From NCBI RefSeq assembly GCF_000145255.1, contig NC_014394.1, positions 2,294,001 to 2,358,000 on the forward strand: a stretch of 64,000 nt of DNA, in the 5' to 3' direction. Both the position numbers and the translations under genes were made by a program. The notes beneath the pieces were generated by a model. It was not told the origin of the DNA. It made no database searches and worked only from the letters and a program-made list of their open reading frames with translations. The DNA is from Gallionella capsiferriformans ES-2. GTDB taxonomy: Bacteria > Pseudomonadota > Gammaproteobacteria > Burkholderiales > Gallionellaceae. Each line of letters opens with the position of its first letter. The first letter of the stretch is position 1. Positions 49,522 to 58,297 of the stretch are shown here, in pieces.

Positions 49522-50370
49522 CTATTTATCCTTCATTTTCCATACGCCGTTCCAATTATTGCCTGGTGGGTTTTTGGACAGAATTTCACATCGTGAAGCC
49601 ATGACCAGTCCTATCCCAAGGCCGTATTCGCCGTGAATTTTTTTAAAAAGCTCCCTTGCAGCCCCCCATTCCTTATTGCGGTATTTGGCGTATGCCTCGG
49701 AATATGCCTGAATGGAATTTTTCTTGATTTCAAATCTGGGATCATTATCGAGGAGAAGCTCAAAAATAGTGATAGGTTCCCTAAAACCCTTTAGGATCAC
49801 GTGATCAATGAAACGGTAGGAGAAGCGAGTATCAATTTTTATATACTCTTCAGAATAAGAAAGAAATTGGCCGGAAATAAGTACCCGCGCATCGTAAAAT
49901 TTGGAAAGGCTCTCGATTCTGGCGCCCTCATGAACGCACCGGCCAATCGGGTGGTACCGTTTGTCCAGAGAAAAATAAACGAAGGAAATATCTCCAATGG
50001 CTAGGCTGAAACCAATATCGATGAGTGGCTTTAATATGCCTACACCATTCGCTTCGTTGTAAATACGCATCCGATTCGTTAAACGGTGAATGTTTTCCAA
50101 AATGAACTTAGTATTGTCTTCTGGGAAAATGCTCAGTACACCGTCACCGTAAATCTCGAAGAAGGTATTTTCATGCTCTAAATAAAATTCTTTATAAATT
50201 GCTTCATGAACATCCATGATGAAATTCTTGTAAGTAAAAGACCCTGTCTCGCCTAGTTGATCATCACGATATATATTTTGCTCGAAATTTAAAAGTATAT
50301 CCGTGGAATCACGAAGGTCGCAGAACATGAGAATTCGCTTGGATTTTTCCGTTGGATATTTATCTTGCAT
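49522..50370 (-). CDS. Class III nucleotidyl cyclase-like protein
   Basis: 282 residues, no membrane segments. The cyclase fold is suggested by LMFCDLRDSTDIL (metal-binding aspartates D18 and D21-like), FEIYGDGVLSIFP (GD at 74-75) and the late IGRCVHEGARIESLSKFYDA, which aligns with the family IGxxVNxAxRLExLA. The asparagine usually present there is a histidine (H146), while R150 is kept. A tetratricopeptide-like C-terminus (AYSEAYAKYRNKEWGAAREL) follows. The AT-rich codon use differs from neighbours, suggesting horizontal gain. Nucleotide product unknown; it could be degenerate. Confidence 0.75.
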   Translation of the reverse strand: MQDKYPTEKSKRILMFCDLRDSTDILLNFEQNIYRDDQLGETGSFTYKNFIMDVHEAIYKEFYLEHENTFFEIYGDGVLSIFPEDNTKFILENIHRLTNRMRIYNEANGVGILKPLIDIGFSLAIGDISFVYFSLDKRYHPIGRCVHEGARIESLSKFYDARVLISGQFLSYSEEYIKIDTRFSYRFIDHVILKGFREPITIFELLLDNDPRFEIKKNSIQAYSEAYAKYRNKEWGAARELFKKIHGEYGLGIGLVMASRCEILSKNPPGNNWNGVWKMKDK

Positions 50371-50558
50371 AGAAACGTTTTCAGTTTATTTTTAAGGGTT
50401 CGATGGAAAATACCACGATTTACTGACTGAATTGTGATTTAACAACCGATTGAGTAAAAAATTGGCCCATTACGAATATCGGATGAATCTATCGTTGCTA
50501 CGGCGTGATTTTTTATTCCCCCCGCGGGTTCGCCACTTATCCTTGCGGGTGATGCACT

Positions 50559-50621
50559 CAATTTAATAGGATCTGCCATCAATTTCAGTTGATCTGCGAG
50601 CAAGATGAGTTCATCCGCGAA
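50559..50621. repeat. 21-bp repeat array A (3 units)
   Basis: Three degenerate units of exactly 21 bases at 50559, 50580 and 50601; cores CAATTTaatagGATCTGC and CAATTTcagttGATCTGC. Their reverse complement resembles the units of array B. Confidence 0.75.
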
Positions 50622-50677
50622 CCTACTCAGATGCTCGTGACACGGCACCCATTACCCGAGCTAGTCTGCCGCACCTA

Positions 50678-50782
50678 TTAACTTGTTCGCAGATCCTGTT
50701 AACTTGCCTGCAGATCAACTTAACTTGCTCCCGGATGATGCTTAATTGAATACAGATCCTGAAAATTTGCCTGCGGCTTGCG
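50678..50782. repeat. 21-bp repeat array B (4-5 units), inverted relative to A
   Basis: Units of exactly 21 bases start at 50678, 50699, 50720, 50741 and, weaker, 50762. Cores are TTAACTTGttcGCAGATC, TTAACTTGcctGCAGATC, TTAACTTGctcCCGGATG and TTAATTGaatACAGATC. Because 21 is a multiple of three, minus-strand frames across both arrays read as heptad-like peptides. Confidence 0.8.
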
Positions 50783-51147
50783 CCCAATCGACTGACGCGT
50801 ACGCCAAATTCCCTGCCTGCCATCATTTTGTCGTCGCCACGTCTGCAGCAAGATCCGGCTGATAAATATCGCGCTGAGTAACCGTTGAGGGATTTTTGCG
50901 CATGCATACAGATAAAAACACTATGCCAAAAGGCCTAGGTGAATGCGGATTTATTTGCTTTTTTCGTTGATGAAACAACTCGCCATTCGACTAAGCCAGC
51001 GAGCTGGTAAGTCGCGGATTTCCCCGCCTCAAGCTACTTCATTCGAAGACAGACTGCGGCGGAAATTCAATGAAATGAAGGCACAAAATACTCGCAATAG
51101 CGCTGCGAGAAGCATTCTCATGGATGAAAAGCCGTTGAGGATTAACG

Positions 51148-51588
51148 CTATTCGCTGCGCACCAGCAAGACGGGGACGGAGGCGCCCCGCACGACGCCTT
51201 CGGCAACGCTGCCAAACAGCAGATGGTTGAAACCGGAACGTCCGTGCGTGCCGATCACGATCAGATCGGCTGACCAACTATTGGCCTCCGCGTCGAGCAC
51301 CTGCGCAATGCGCTCGCCGTTGGCGTCCAGCAGTGAGGTCTCGGCCGTGATGTCGGCCTGCTGCGCGATTTCGCGGGCTTTTTGCAGTGCGCGTTCGCCG
51401 ATTTTACGGGTCAGATCGCGCAGTTCCGCGTAATCGACATAGCCTTCGGTATCGAGAAACTGCAAATCATCCACCACATGCACCAGCCGTAACAGGGCCG
51501 GTTGCGCATCGATCAACTTGATCGCCTCCTGCAATGCACGGTCGGAAGTGCTGCTGCCGTCGATCGGAACCAGAATACGTTTATACAT
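51148..51588 (-). CDS. Universal stress protein (UspA family)
   Basis: 146 residues, single Usp domain. Starts MYKRILVPIDGSSTSDRALQ; the ATP-binding G-x2-G-x9-G(S) motif is present as IGTHGRSGFNHLLFGS, followed by VPVLLVRSE. Cytosolic; role in general stress inferred from the family. It follows the haem-motif diguanylate cyclase by 56 bases, on the same strand, and may share its transcript. Confidence 0.93.
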   Translation of the reverse strand: MYKRILVPIDGSSTSDRALQEAIKLIDAQPALLRLVHVVDDLQFLDTEGYVDYAELRDLTRKIGERALQKAREIAQQADITAETSLLDANGERIAQVLDAEANSWSADLIVIGTHGRSGFNHLLFGSVAEGVVRGASVPVLLVRSE

Positions 51589-51644
51589 GACGATCTCCTC
51601 GTGTTAACAAAGCGGTTTCACCGCGCAGTATAAACCCGGCAAAA

Positions 51645-53342
51645 TTACCCTGCGCCATACAGTTTAAAATTATTTCTGCCCGCCTCTTTAGCCTGATACA
51701 TGGCCTGATCGGCACACTGCGACAATTTTTCACTGTCGATCGCATGGTCCGGGTAAATAGCCGCACCGATACTGAAGCTCACGACACGCGATTCTTCACC
51801 CATCTGGTGCGGCATCGACATTTCGAGCGCAATTTTCTGAGCGACCCCTTCGATGTCCAGAGGCGAATGGATCTCCTCGAGCAGGATCATGAATTCATCG
51901 CCGCCCTGCCGGCAAACCGTGTCCGACTGACGCACACAACGGGAAAGCCTTTCCGCAACCGATTGCAAAAGCTGATCCCCTGCCAAATGCCCCAGCGTAT
52001 CGTTGATGGCTTTAAATTTATCCAGATCGAGAAACATCAAGCCGACCTTGCGGTGACTGCGATCAGCAACCTGCAAAGCATGCTGAAGTCGGTCGGCAAA
52101 CAAGGCACGGTTGGGTAACTTCGTCAGCACATCGTAATGCGCGAGCATCTCGATTCTATGTTCATCCTCTTTGCGCTGCGTGATATCAGAGAACAGCGAA
52201 ATATAATTAATCACTTTCCCGTTGTGGTTTTTAACCGCACCGATGGACAGCCACTGCGGATACACCTCACCGTTTTTGCGGCGATTCCAGATTTCACCCG
52301 ACCACTTGCCAGCGGCCTCGATCGTCGACCACATGGCCTGATAGTATTCAGCGGTCTGCTTACCTGAACTCAAAATTTTAGGATCGCACCCGATCACTTC
52401 CTCACTGCGGTACTGGGTAATCAGCTCGAACGCAGGATTCACCGTCAGAATACGCTTATCCGCATCGGTGATGATGATCGCTTCGCTGCTATTTTCAAAC
52501 ATCTTGGCAAACAGTTCCAGCCGCTCGTTGGCCTGCTCGAGCGTACCCAGCAAGGAATTAAAAGAGCGGGCCATATCGCCGATATCCGGATTGCGCTCAT
52601 CGACATCCGCCCGCTTGGACAGATCGTTGTTGTGCTGTATTTCCGCCATGGTCAGCTTCAATTTTTTGACAGGATCCGCAATATTCCGCTCGATCAGATT
52701 GCGCACAAACAGCCAGATCAGCCAGGAAAGAAACAGCTGAATCAGCAAGTGACCGATCCACAAGCTGCGCTTAATGTCGGCCAGATTAGCCATGTCCTGA
52801 CTCAAATCAATATTGACGCTGGCCAGTCCGTTGACACTGCCCTCGGCCGCATTGTGACAGGACATGCAGTTCGTGCCGCGAAAATCCTTTTGTGCGATGA
52901 AGGGCACGACAACCCGCAGCATCGGCGGTTTTCCCGGTTCGTCTATACGCCGGAACGCCGATTTTCCGGTGGCCAGTGCGGTGCGGTCCATATCGTCCTG
53001 CGCGCGCTCCTCAGGCAGCCCCGGCCCAAACTGAGACACCACAGAATCGCCCCGAACGATGCGCAACTCGCGCACTCCCTCGGAGCGTCGCGTCTTTTCC
53101 AGCAGCAACTGTCGATTGAGCGGGTTCGATATCGCGCCGGTCAGCATCAGCAAGTTCATGCCGTTGATCAAGCCGTCTGCCGTTTCATCCGCACGCTGCT
53201 CGGCATGGCTGATGATCTGCGTCTCGAAACGCTCGATCACCCAGTTCATCGAGATAAGGAACAAGATGATCAGCGATCCCTGTATCAGGATGTGCAGTTT
53301 TTTCTGCACCCCTAATTCCCGCCAGCTCAATTTTAAATTCAT
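51645..53342 (-). CDS. Diguanylate cyclase with haem-c-type periplasmic sensor (sensor-HAMP-PAS-GGDEF)
   Basis: 565 residues. Membrane segment near 16-35, a periplasmic sensor of about 160 residues with TNCMSCHNAAEG (CxxCH at about 158-162), a second membrane segment near 196-216, HAMP (to about 270), PAS (about 285-400) and GGDEF (405-565). The cyclase is probably active: the GGDEF motif is intact (RQGGDEFMILLEE) and an RxxD inhibition site (RQSD) precedes it by five residues. The CxxCH predicts covalently bound haem, so redox, oxygen or NO sensing is likely; this is inference. A universal stress protein gene lies downstream. Confidence 0.9.
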   Translation of the reverse strand: MNLKLSWRELGVQKKLHILIQGSLIILFLISMNWVIERFETQIISHAEQRADETADGLINGMNLLMLTGAISNPLNRQLLLEKTRRSEGVRELRIVRGDSVVSQFGPGLPEERAQDDMDRTALATGKSAFRRIDEPGKPPMLRVVVPFIAQKDFRGTNCMSCHNAAEGSVNGLASVNIDLSQDMANLADIKRSLWIGHLLIQLFLSWLIWLFVRNLIERNIADPVKKLKLTMAEIQHNNDLSKRADVDERNPDIGDMARSFNSLLGTLEQANERLELFAKMFENSSEAIIITDADKRILTVNPAFELITQYRSEEVIGCDPKILSSGKQTAEYYQAMWSTIEAAGKWSGEIWNRRKNGEVYPQWLSIGAVKNHNGKVINYISLFSDITQRKEDEHRIEMLAHYDVLTKLPNRALFADRLQHALQVADRSHRKVGLMFLDLDKFKAINDTLGHLAGDQLLQSVAERLSRCVRQSDTVCRQGGDEFMILLEEIHSPLDIEGVAQKIALEMSMPHQMGEESRVVSFSIGAAIYPDHAIDSEKLSQCADQAMYQAKEAGRNNFKLYGAG

Positions 53343-53379
53343 CTAAAATAACCTCAAAAAAGCCGGCGATGGAAAGCAA

Positions 53380-53925
53380 TCACAGTTTGATGAAATGCTC
53401 GCGATAGTGTTTGAGCTCTTCGATCGACTCGTAAATGTCGGCGAGCGCCTCGTGTTTGCCGTGTTTTTTGACGCCTTTTGCCATATCGGGCTTCCAGCGA
53501 CGGGCCAATTCCTTGAGCGTACTGACATCTAAATTGCGGTAATGGAAGTACTCCTCGAATTCCGGCATCCAGCGCGCCATAAAACGCCTGTCCTGACAAA
53601 TCGAGTTGCCGCACATAGGGGAGGTGCGGATAGGCACATATTCCTTGAGGAATGCGACCATTTGCGCAGACACGGCCGCTTCATTCAGGGTCGATGCTTT
53701 GACCCGTTCGATCAGGCCTGATTTGCCGTGCGTGGATTTATTCCATGCGTCCATGCCGTCCATGATGCTGTCGGGCTGATGTACGACCAGCACCGGCGCT
53801 TCGGCGATGGTCTCCAGATTACTGTCTGTCACAACGATTGCGACTTCGATGATGCGGTCGGTATCCGGGTTCAAGCCGGTCATTTCCATGTCTATCCAGA
53901 CAAGGTGGTTTTGATTTTGTGCCAT
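53380..53925 (-). CDS. orn: Oligoribonuclease
   Basis: 181 residues from the ATG at 53925 ([20 protein letters not shown]), the usual start; a 31-codon longer frame lacks support. DEDD exonuclease: D12 and E14 in IDMEMTGL, a later aspartate in [10 protein letters not shown], and [10 protein letters not shown]. Degrades short RNAs and pGpG, the breakdown product of c-di-GMP, which ties it to the two diguanylate cyclases in this window. Confidence 0.96.
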   Translation of the reverse strand: MAQNQNHLVWIDMEMTGLNPDTDRIIEVAIVVTDSNLETIAEAPVLVVHQPDSIMDGMDAWNKSTHGKSGLIERVKASTLNEAAVSAQMVAFLKEYVPIRTSPMCGNSICQDRRFMARWMPEFEEYFHYRNLDVSTLKELARRWKPDMAKGVKKHGKHEALADIYESIEELKHYREHFIKL

Positions 53926-54007
53926 AATTCGTGCGCTTGTAGAGAACGGTCGGACGCGTATTGTGTCACAACCGCGATTACCCATACCACAAAAACGTAT
54001 ATCCTTT

Positions 54008-55270
54008 ATGTCAGCCACACAATTCAGCTACCTTTTTATCGAAATCCTCGCCCTATCGACCGTCCTGAAGCTATGGCTGGCGCGCCGTCATGTATCCCAT
54101 ATCGCCGCTCACCGCGCCGCCGTACCGGACGCTTTCAGCGGACAAATTGAGCTCTCCGACCACCAGAAGGCCGCCGACTACACGACCGCCAAGACCCGAT
54201 TCTCGACGCTTGGAATCCAGTTCGACGCCCTGCTGCTGCTCGCCTTCACCATCGGCGGGGGCATCCAGTGGATTGCCGTACAGTGCCAAAGCCTGTTCAG
54301 CCAGCCGATAGCGCAGGGTATGGCCATCATCGTCGCGGTCCTGCTGCTCTCGTCCTTGCTCGAGATGCCTTTTAATCTGTATCGCACCTTCCGCATCGAA
54401 GCGCGCTTCGGCTTCAACAAGATGACGTTCGGGCTGTACCTGCTCGACACCGCAAAAGGACTGCTGATCGGCGCCATTTTAGGACTGCCGCTTTTGTTCG
54501 GCGTGTTATGGCTGATGGAGAAAATGGGCGCCAACTGGTGGCTATATGTCTGGAGCGTCTGGGTAGGCTTTAATCTGCTGATTCTGTTCCTCTACCCGAC
54601 CTTTATCGCCCCGCTGTTCAACAAGTTCAGCCCCTTGCAGGATGACGCGATGAAAACGCGCATCGAAACCTTGTTGTCCCGTTGCGGCTTTACCAGCAGC
54701 GGCCTGTTCGTGATGGACGGCAGCCGTCGCAGCGCGCACGGCAACGCCTACTTCACCGGTTTCGGCAAAACCAAACGCATCGTGTTTTTCGACACCCTGC
54801 TCGCGCGTTTGAACGTAAACGAGGTGGAGGCGGTGCTGGCACACGAGCTGGGGCATTTTAAACACCGTCACGTCGTCAAGCGCATCGTCTCGACCTTCCT
54901 GATGAGTCTGGGGTTTTTATGGCTGCTGAGCCTGCTGATGAACACCCCCTGGTTTTATCAGGGGCTGGGCGTTGATCCCGCCCTGAGTTCGGGACAGGCG
55001 CATACCGCGCTGGCCCTGCTGCTGTTTTTTATGGTGATGCCGGTCTTCGGCTTTTTCATCAGCCCGATCATGTCGGCCTATTCGCGCAAACACGAGTTTG
55101 AAGCCGATGCCTATGCGGCTGAAAAAACCCGTGCCGCCGATCTGATCAGCGCCCTAGTCAAGCTGTATCAGGACAATGCGGCCACGCTGACCCCAGACCC
55201 TTTGTATTCAAAATTCTACGACTCGCATCCGCCTGCCGCAATCCGCATCGGGCACTTGCAATCACTCTGA
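54008..55270 (+). CDS. M48-family metalloprotease (Ste24/CAAX prenyl protease 1-like)
   Basis: 420 residues from the ATG at 54008; a 15-codon longer frame overlaps the orn promoter. Several membrane helices, the zinc motif [13 protein letters not shown] at about residue 279, and the downstream zinc-ligand region [32 protein letters not shown] is typical of the Ste24 group. In bacteria a quality-control role at the membrane is proposed. Divergent from orn and followed by a small cytochrome gene. Confidence 0.92.
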   Translation: MSATQFSYLFIEILALSTVLKLWLARRHVSHIAAHRAAVPDAFSGQIELSDHQKAADYTTAKTRFSTLGIQFDALLLLAFTIGGGIQWIAVQCQSLFSQPIAQGMAIIVAVLLLSSLLEMPFNLYRTFRIEARFGFNKMTFGLYLLDTAKGLLIGAILGLPLLFGVLWLMEKMGANWWLYVWSVWVGFNLLILFLYPTFIAPLFNKFSPLQDDAMKTRIETLLSRCGFTSSGLFVMDGSRRSAHGNAYFTGFGKTKRIVFFDTLLARLNVNEVEAVLAHELGHFKHRHVVKRIVSTFLMSLGFLWLLSLLMNTPWFYQGLGVDPALSSGQAHTALALLLFFMVMPVFGFFISPIMSAYSRKHEFEADAYAAEKTRAADLISALVKLYQDNAATLTPDPLYSKFYDSHPPAAIRIGHLQSL

Positions 55271-55280
55271 AAGGCATTTC

Positions 55281-55586
55281 ATGAAACGGATCACCGCACT
55301 GCTACTGCTGCTGACTACAACTGGCCTGCAGGCAGCCCCCTTCCCGGACGGTCAGGCGACGGCCGGCAAGGCTCTGTTCGACAAATACCAGTGCAACAGC
55401 TGCCATAAAGACATGCTGGGCGGCGATGGTAACGCGATGTTCACCCGCGCCAACCGCAAGGTACACACCCCCGCTCAGCTGATCGCCCAGATCAAACAAT
55501 GCAGCGGCAATGTGGGTGCCCATCTCAGCGCGCAGGAGGAGCAGCATCTGGGCGCCTACCTCAACCGCTACTACAACCTCAAATAA
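55281..55586 (+). CDS. Small periplasmic cytochrome c
   Basis: 101 residues: signal peptide (residues 1-18, ALLLLLTTTGLQA), then one haem-binding CNSCH in FDKYQCNSCHKDML. A methionine such as that in GNAMFTR could be the sixth ligand. The C-terminal helix LSAQEEQHLGAYLNRYYNL is typical of class I cytochromes. Starts 10 bases after the protease gene and abuts rsgA, so it is inside an operon of otherwise unrelated genes. Redox partner unknown. Confidence 0.88.
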   Translation: MKRITALLLLLTTTGLQAAPFPDGQATAGKALFDKYQCNSCHKDMLGGDGNAMFTRANRKVHTPAQLIAQIKQCSGNVGAHLSAQEEQHLGAYLNRYYNLK

Positions 55587-56459
55587 ATGGAGCAGACACT
55601 TAACGGGCGCATCGTCGCCGCCTTCGGCCGCCAGTATCTGGTGAGATTGGCCGACGGCAGTCTGCTGCCCTGCTTAACGCGCGGCAAGAAAAGCGACGTG
55701 GTCTGTGGCGACAAGGTTGAAATTAAACGGAGCGGCGACAATCAGGGCGTGATCGAACGCACCGCACCGCGCACCTCCCTGCTGCACCGCTCGGATGCCT
55801 ATCGCTCAAAACTGATCGCGGCCAACGTGAGCCAAATCATCATCGTGGTCGCCGCCGAACCGTCTTTCAGCGATGAAGTCGTCACCCGCTGCCTGATCGC
55901 GGCCTTCGACCAGCATCTCTCGGTGCTGATTGTGCTGAACAAATGCGACTTACCCGTTCCTGCCGCCGCAGCCCGATTGCAACTCGCGCCCTATCGCGCC
56001 ATCGGCTACCACGTGCTGGAACTCTCAGCCCTTCAGGACGTCGCGACGCTGCGCCCGTTGCTGACTGGCCACACCAGCGTGCTGGTCGGCCAGTCCGGCA
56101 TGGGGAAATCCACGCTGATCAACGCGCTGCTGCCCGACGCGCAAGCGGCCACCCGCGAAATTTCCACCGTGCTCGATTCGGGAAAACACACCACAACCCA
56201 CGCCAAACTCTACAAACTCGATGAAGAGAGCAGCCTGATCGACTGCCCCGGCGTACAGGCTTTCGGTTTGCATCATTTGAGTTTAGGCGAGATCGAACAG
56301 GGTTTCATCGAGTTCGACAAATACTTAGGCCAGTGCCGCTTCCGCGACTGTCATCATCTGCACGAACCCGGTTGCGCGCTGCTGGAGGCGGTCGCAAAGG
56401 GCGACATCAATGCACGCCGACTGGAACTGTTTCAGCAGATCGCCGCCAACAAGGCGTAA
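55587..56459 (+). CDS. rsgA: Ribosome small-subunit biogenesis GTPase RsgA
   Basis: 290 residues. N-terminal OB fold, then a circularly permuted GTPase with NKCD before the P-loop GQSGMGKSTLINAL and DCPGVQAF, and a C-terminal zinc knuckle CRFRDCHHLHEPGC. Acts late in 30S assembly. The start codon directly follows the cytochrome stop. Confidence 0.96.
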   Translation: MEQTLNGRIVAAFGRQYLVRLADGSLLPCLTRGKKSDVVCGDKVEIKRSGDNQGVIERTAPRTSLLHRSDAYRSKLIAANVSQIIIVVAAEPSFSDEVVTRCLIAAFDQHLSVLIVLNKCDLPVPAAAARLQLAPYRAIGYHVLELSALQDVATLRPLLTGHTSVLVGQSGMGKSTLINALLPDAQAATREISTVLDSGKHTTTHAKLYKLDEESSLIDCPGVQAFGLHHLSLGEIEQGFIEFDKYLGQCRFRDCHHLHEPGCALLEAVAKGDINARRLELFQQIAANKA

Positions 56460-56482
56460 TACGGCTGCCCGTTGCCTGACAG

Positions 56483-57025
56483 CTATTTGATCAGTCCCAG
56501 CTTCTCCCAGCCTTCATGCCCGAGCTTCTTTAACATCTCGATGTTGGCATCCGGAATACGGTCGGCATCGGGAAAGGCATCCACGGCCCGGTCTACACTG
56601 GCTTCACGCAGCAGATGCAAGGTCGGATAAGGCGCGCGGTTGCTGTAATTTTCGATGTCATCAAGCTCGGTGCCGGCAAACTGGTATTGCGGATGCAAAC
56701 TGGCGACCTGAAACGCGTCGTTAAATTCAGGCTCTGCGGTGGCGATGTCGACCGCGTCCAGAAAATCGTTATAGTCTAAAAAATCGGTCAGCACATACGG
56801 GTGTATCAGCAAGGTGGTGTCGATCTCATCCGGATCCGCAGCCTGCAGACGGCGCAACTCGGCGATCAGTTCATCGAACAGGACATCCTCGGTCGTGGCG
56901 CTGCTCACCACATAGCGTATCTGTTTCTTAACGTGCACGGCCTTGGCAAACGGGCACAGATTCAAGCCGATGACGGCCTTTTCCAGCCAGTCCTGAGTCG
57001 CCGCGATGATGGTGTCGTTAGTCAT
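56483..57025 (-). CDS. DUF1415-family protein
   Basis: 180 residues from the ATG at 57025 (MTNDTIIAATQDWLEKAVIG). Contains LNLCPFAKAVHVKKQIRYVV, LLIHPYVLTDFLDYNDF, and the late NYSNRAPYPTLHLLREASVD, all typical of DUF1415. Biochemical role unknown. Convergent with rsgA, 23 bases away. Confidence 0.85.
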   Translation of the reverse strand: MTNDTIIAATQDWLEKAVIGLNLCPFAKAVHVKKQIRYVVSSATTEDVLFDELIAELRRLQAADPDEIDTTLLIHPYVLTDFLDYNDFLDAVDIATAEPEFNDAFQVASLHPQYQFAGTELDDIENYSNRAPYPTLHLLREASVDRAVDAFPDADRIPDANIEMLKKLGHEGWEKLGLIK

Positions 57026-57072
57026 GTTTATCTTTCTGATCAATATATTGCTTATAAATACGTAAAAGGCGA

Positions 57073-57219
57073 CTCACGCGGAGGCGCGGAGACCGCGGAG
57101 AAAAACAAAACCTTACTTAAATACAACATATCAAGATTCTGGCAGCTATAAAAATAGTAACCAGTTGTACTTATTATAAAAAGTTTTAATTTAAGCTTTT
57201 CTCCGCGCCTCCGCGTGAG
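57073..57219. repeat. Inverted repeat with perfect 20-bp arms
   Basis: Arms at 57073-57092 (beginning CTCACGCGGAGGCGCGGA) and 57200-57219 are exact reverse complements, separated by 107 mostly AT-rich bases. It occupies most of the gap between srkA and the DUF1415 gene. Similar CGCGGAG-type palindromes are dispersed in many proteobacterial genomes. Confidence 0.85.
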
Positions 57220-57235
57220 CATGTTTTTTATTAAC

Positions 57236-58216
57236 TTAGCAGTGCAGCGGCGCTTCGTCCATCAGTGCGATTTGTTCGCGCAATTCCAGAATGCGATCCT
57301 GCCAGTAGCGCTCGGTGTTGAACCACGGGAACGCGGCCGGAAAAGCCGCATCGTCCCAGCGACGGGCGATCCACGCGGCATAATGAATCAGGCGCAAGGT
57401 GCGCAGCGCCTCGATCAAATGCACCTCGCGCGGATTGAAATCATAAAAATCCTCATAGCCTGCCAGCAGATCGCCGAACTGTCGCGTCTGTTCTGCGCGC
57501 TCGCCCGACAACAGCATCCACAAATCCTGAATGGCAGGCCCCGCGCGGCTGTCGTCAAAATCGACGAAGTGCGGCCCGTCATCGGTCCACAACACGTTGC
57601 CGACATGACAGTCACCGTGCAGCCGGAGCGATTTGACCTCCCCCGCGCGATCAAAACAGCGCCTCACCCCGTCCAGCGCGTGAGCGGCAACGCCGCGATA
57701 CACCTCACGCAAGGCGGGCGAAATAAAGTCGTTCGCCATCAGATACTCGACCGGCTCGACCCCGAAGCTGTCAATATCCAGCGTCGGGCGATGAACATAC
57801 GTTTTTAGCGCGCCTACCGCATGAATGCGGCCGAGAAAACGCCCCATCCATTCAAGCGTATCCGGGCGGTCAAGCTCCGGCGCCCGTCCGCCATGTTTAT
57901 TGAAAACCGAAAACCTGAAACCGTTGAATTCGTGCAGGGTCGTGCCGTTGATGAGATTGGCCGGCACCACCGGAATTTCACGCGCAGAAAGCATCGCAAC
58001 AAATTCATGCTCTTCGAGTATCGCATCCTCTGTCCAGCGGGCGGGGCGATAAAACTTGACGACCAGCGGCGGCCCGTCCTCCATGCCTGCCTGATAGACG
58101 CGATTCTCGTAACTGTTGAGCGCGAGCAGGCGACCGTCACCGGCCAGCCCTGCGCTGTCCAGCGCATCGAGCACAACGTCCGGGGTGAGTAAACTAAAAG
58201 GGTGTTGAGTATCCAT
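57236..58216 (-). CDS. srkA: Stress response kinase A (YihE/RdoA-like)
   Basis: 326 residues from the ATG at 58216 (MDTQHPFSLLTPD), close to the 328 of the Escherichia coli protein; a start three codons earlier is possible. Choline-kinase-like fold: ALNSYENRVYQAGMEDG, LRLHGDCHVGNVLW with the catalytic HGD, and FVDFDDSRAGPAIQD for metal binding. A Ser/Thr kinase linked to envelope-stress survival. Divergent from the aminotransferase gene, 81 bases away. Confidence 0.93.
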   Translation of the reverse strand: MDTQHPFSLLTPDVVLDALDSAGLAGDGRLLALNSYENRVYQAGMEDGPPLVVKFYRPARWTEDAILEEHEFVAMLSAREIPVVPANLINGTTLHEFNGFRFSVFNKHGGRAPELDRPDTLEWMGRFLGRIHAVGALKTYVHRPTLDIDSFGVEPVEYLMANDFISPALREVYRGVAAHALDGVRRCFDRAGEVKSLRLHGDCHVGNVLWTDDGPHFVDFDDSRAGPAIQDLWMLLSGERAEQTRQFGDLLAGYEDFYDFNPREVHLIEALRTLRLIHYAAWIARRWDDAAFPAAFPWFNTERYWQDRILELREQIALMDEAPLHC

Positions 58217-58297
58217 GGACGGCATTGTACGGCAATCCGCACCCCGCTTCTCAGGTGTATAATTCCGCCCACTGTCCATACTCCAAGGAAAAATACC

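Larger units (their letters stand above)
50371..51147. other. Intergenic region with opposed 21-bp repeat arrays
   Basis: About 780 bases between the cyclase-like gene and the stress-protein gene. Its core is the pair of repeat arrays listed next. The rest (50800-51147) has no recognisable gene; a 95-codon plus-strand frame from 50943 runs into the stress-protein gene and looks spurious. Confidence 0.55.

Noticed and set aside
50559..50782. CRISPR array
   Set aside because: Units are 21 bp head to tail with no unique spacers, they are degenerate, and no cas genes are present.
50439..50907. Two minus-strand ORFs with heptad-like repeats
   Set aside because: They follow from the exact 21-bp period of the DNA repeats; they overlap each other, and no start or domain supports translation.
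50943..51230. 95-codon plus-strand ORF
   Set aside because: Its end runs antisense into the universal stress protein gene, and no homology is recognised.
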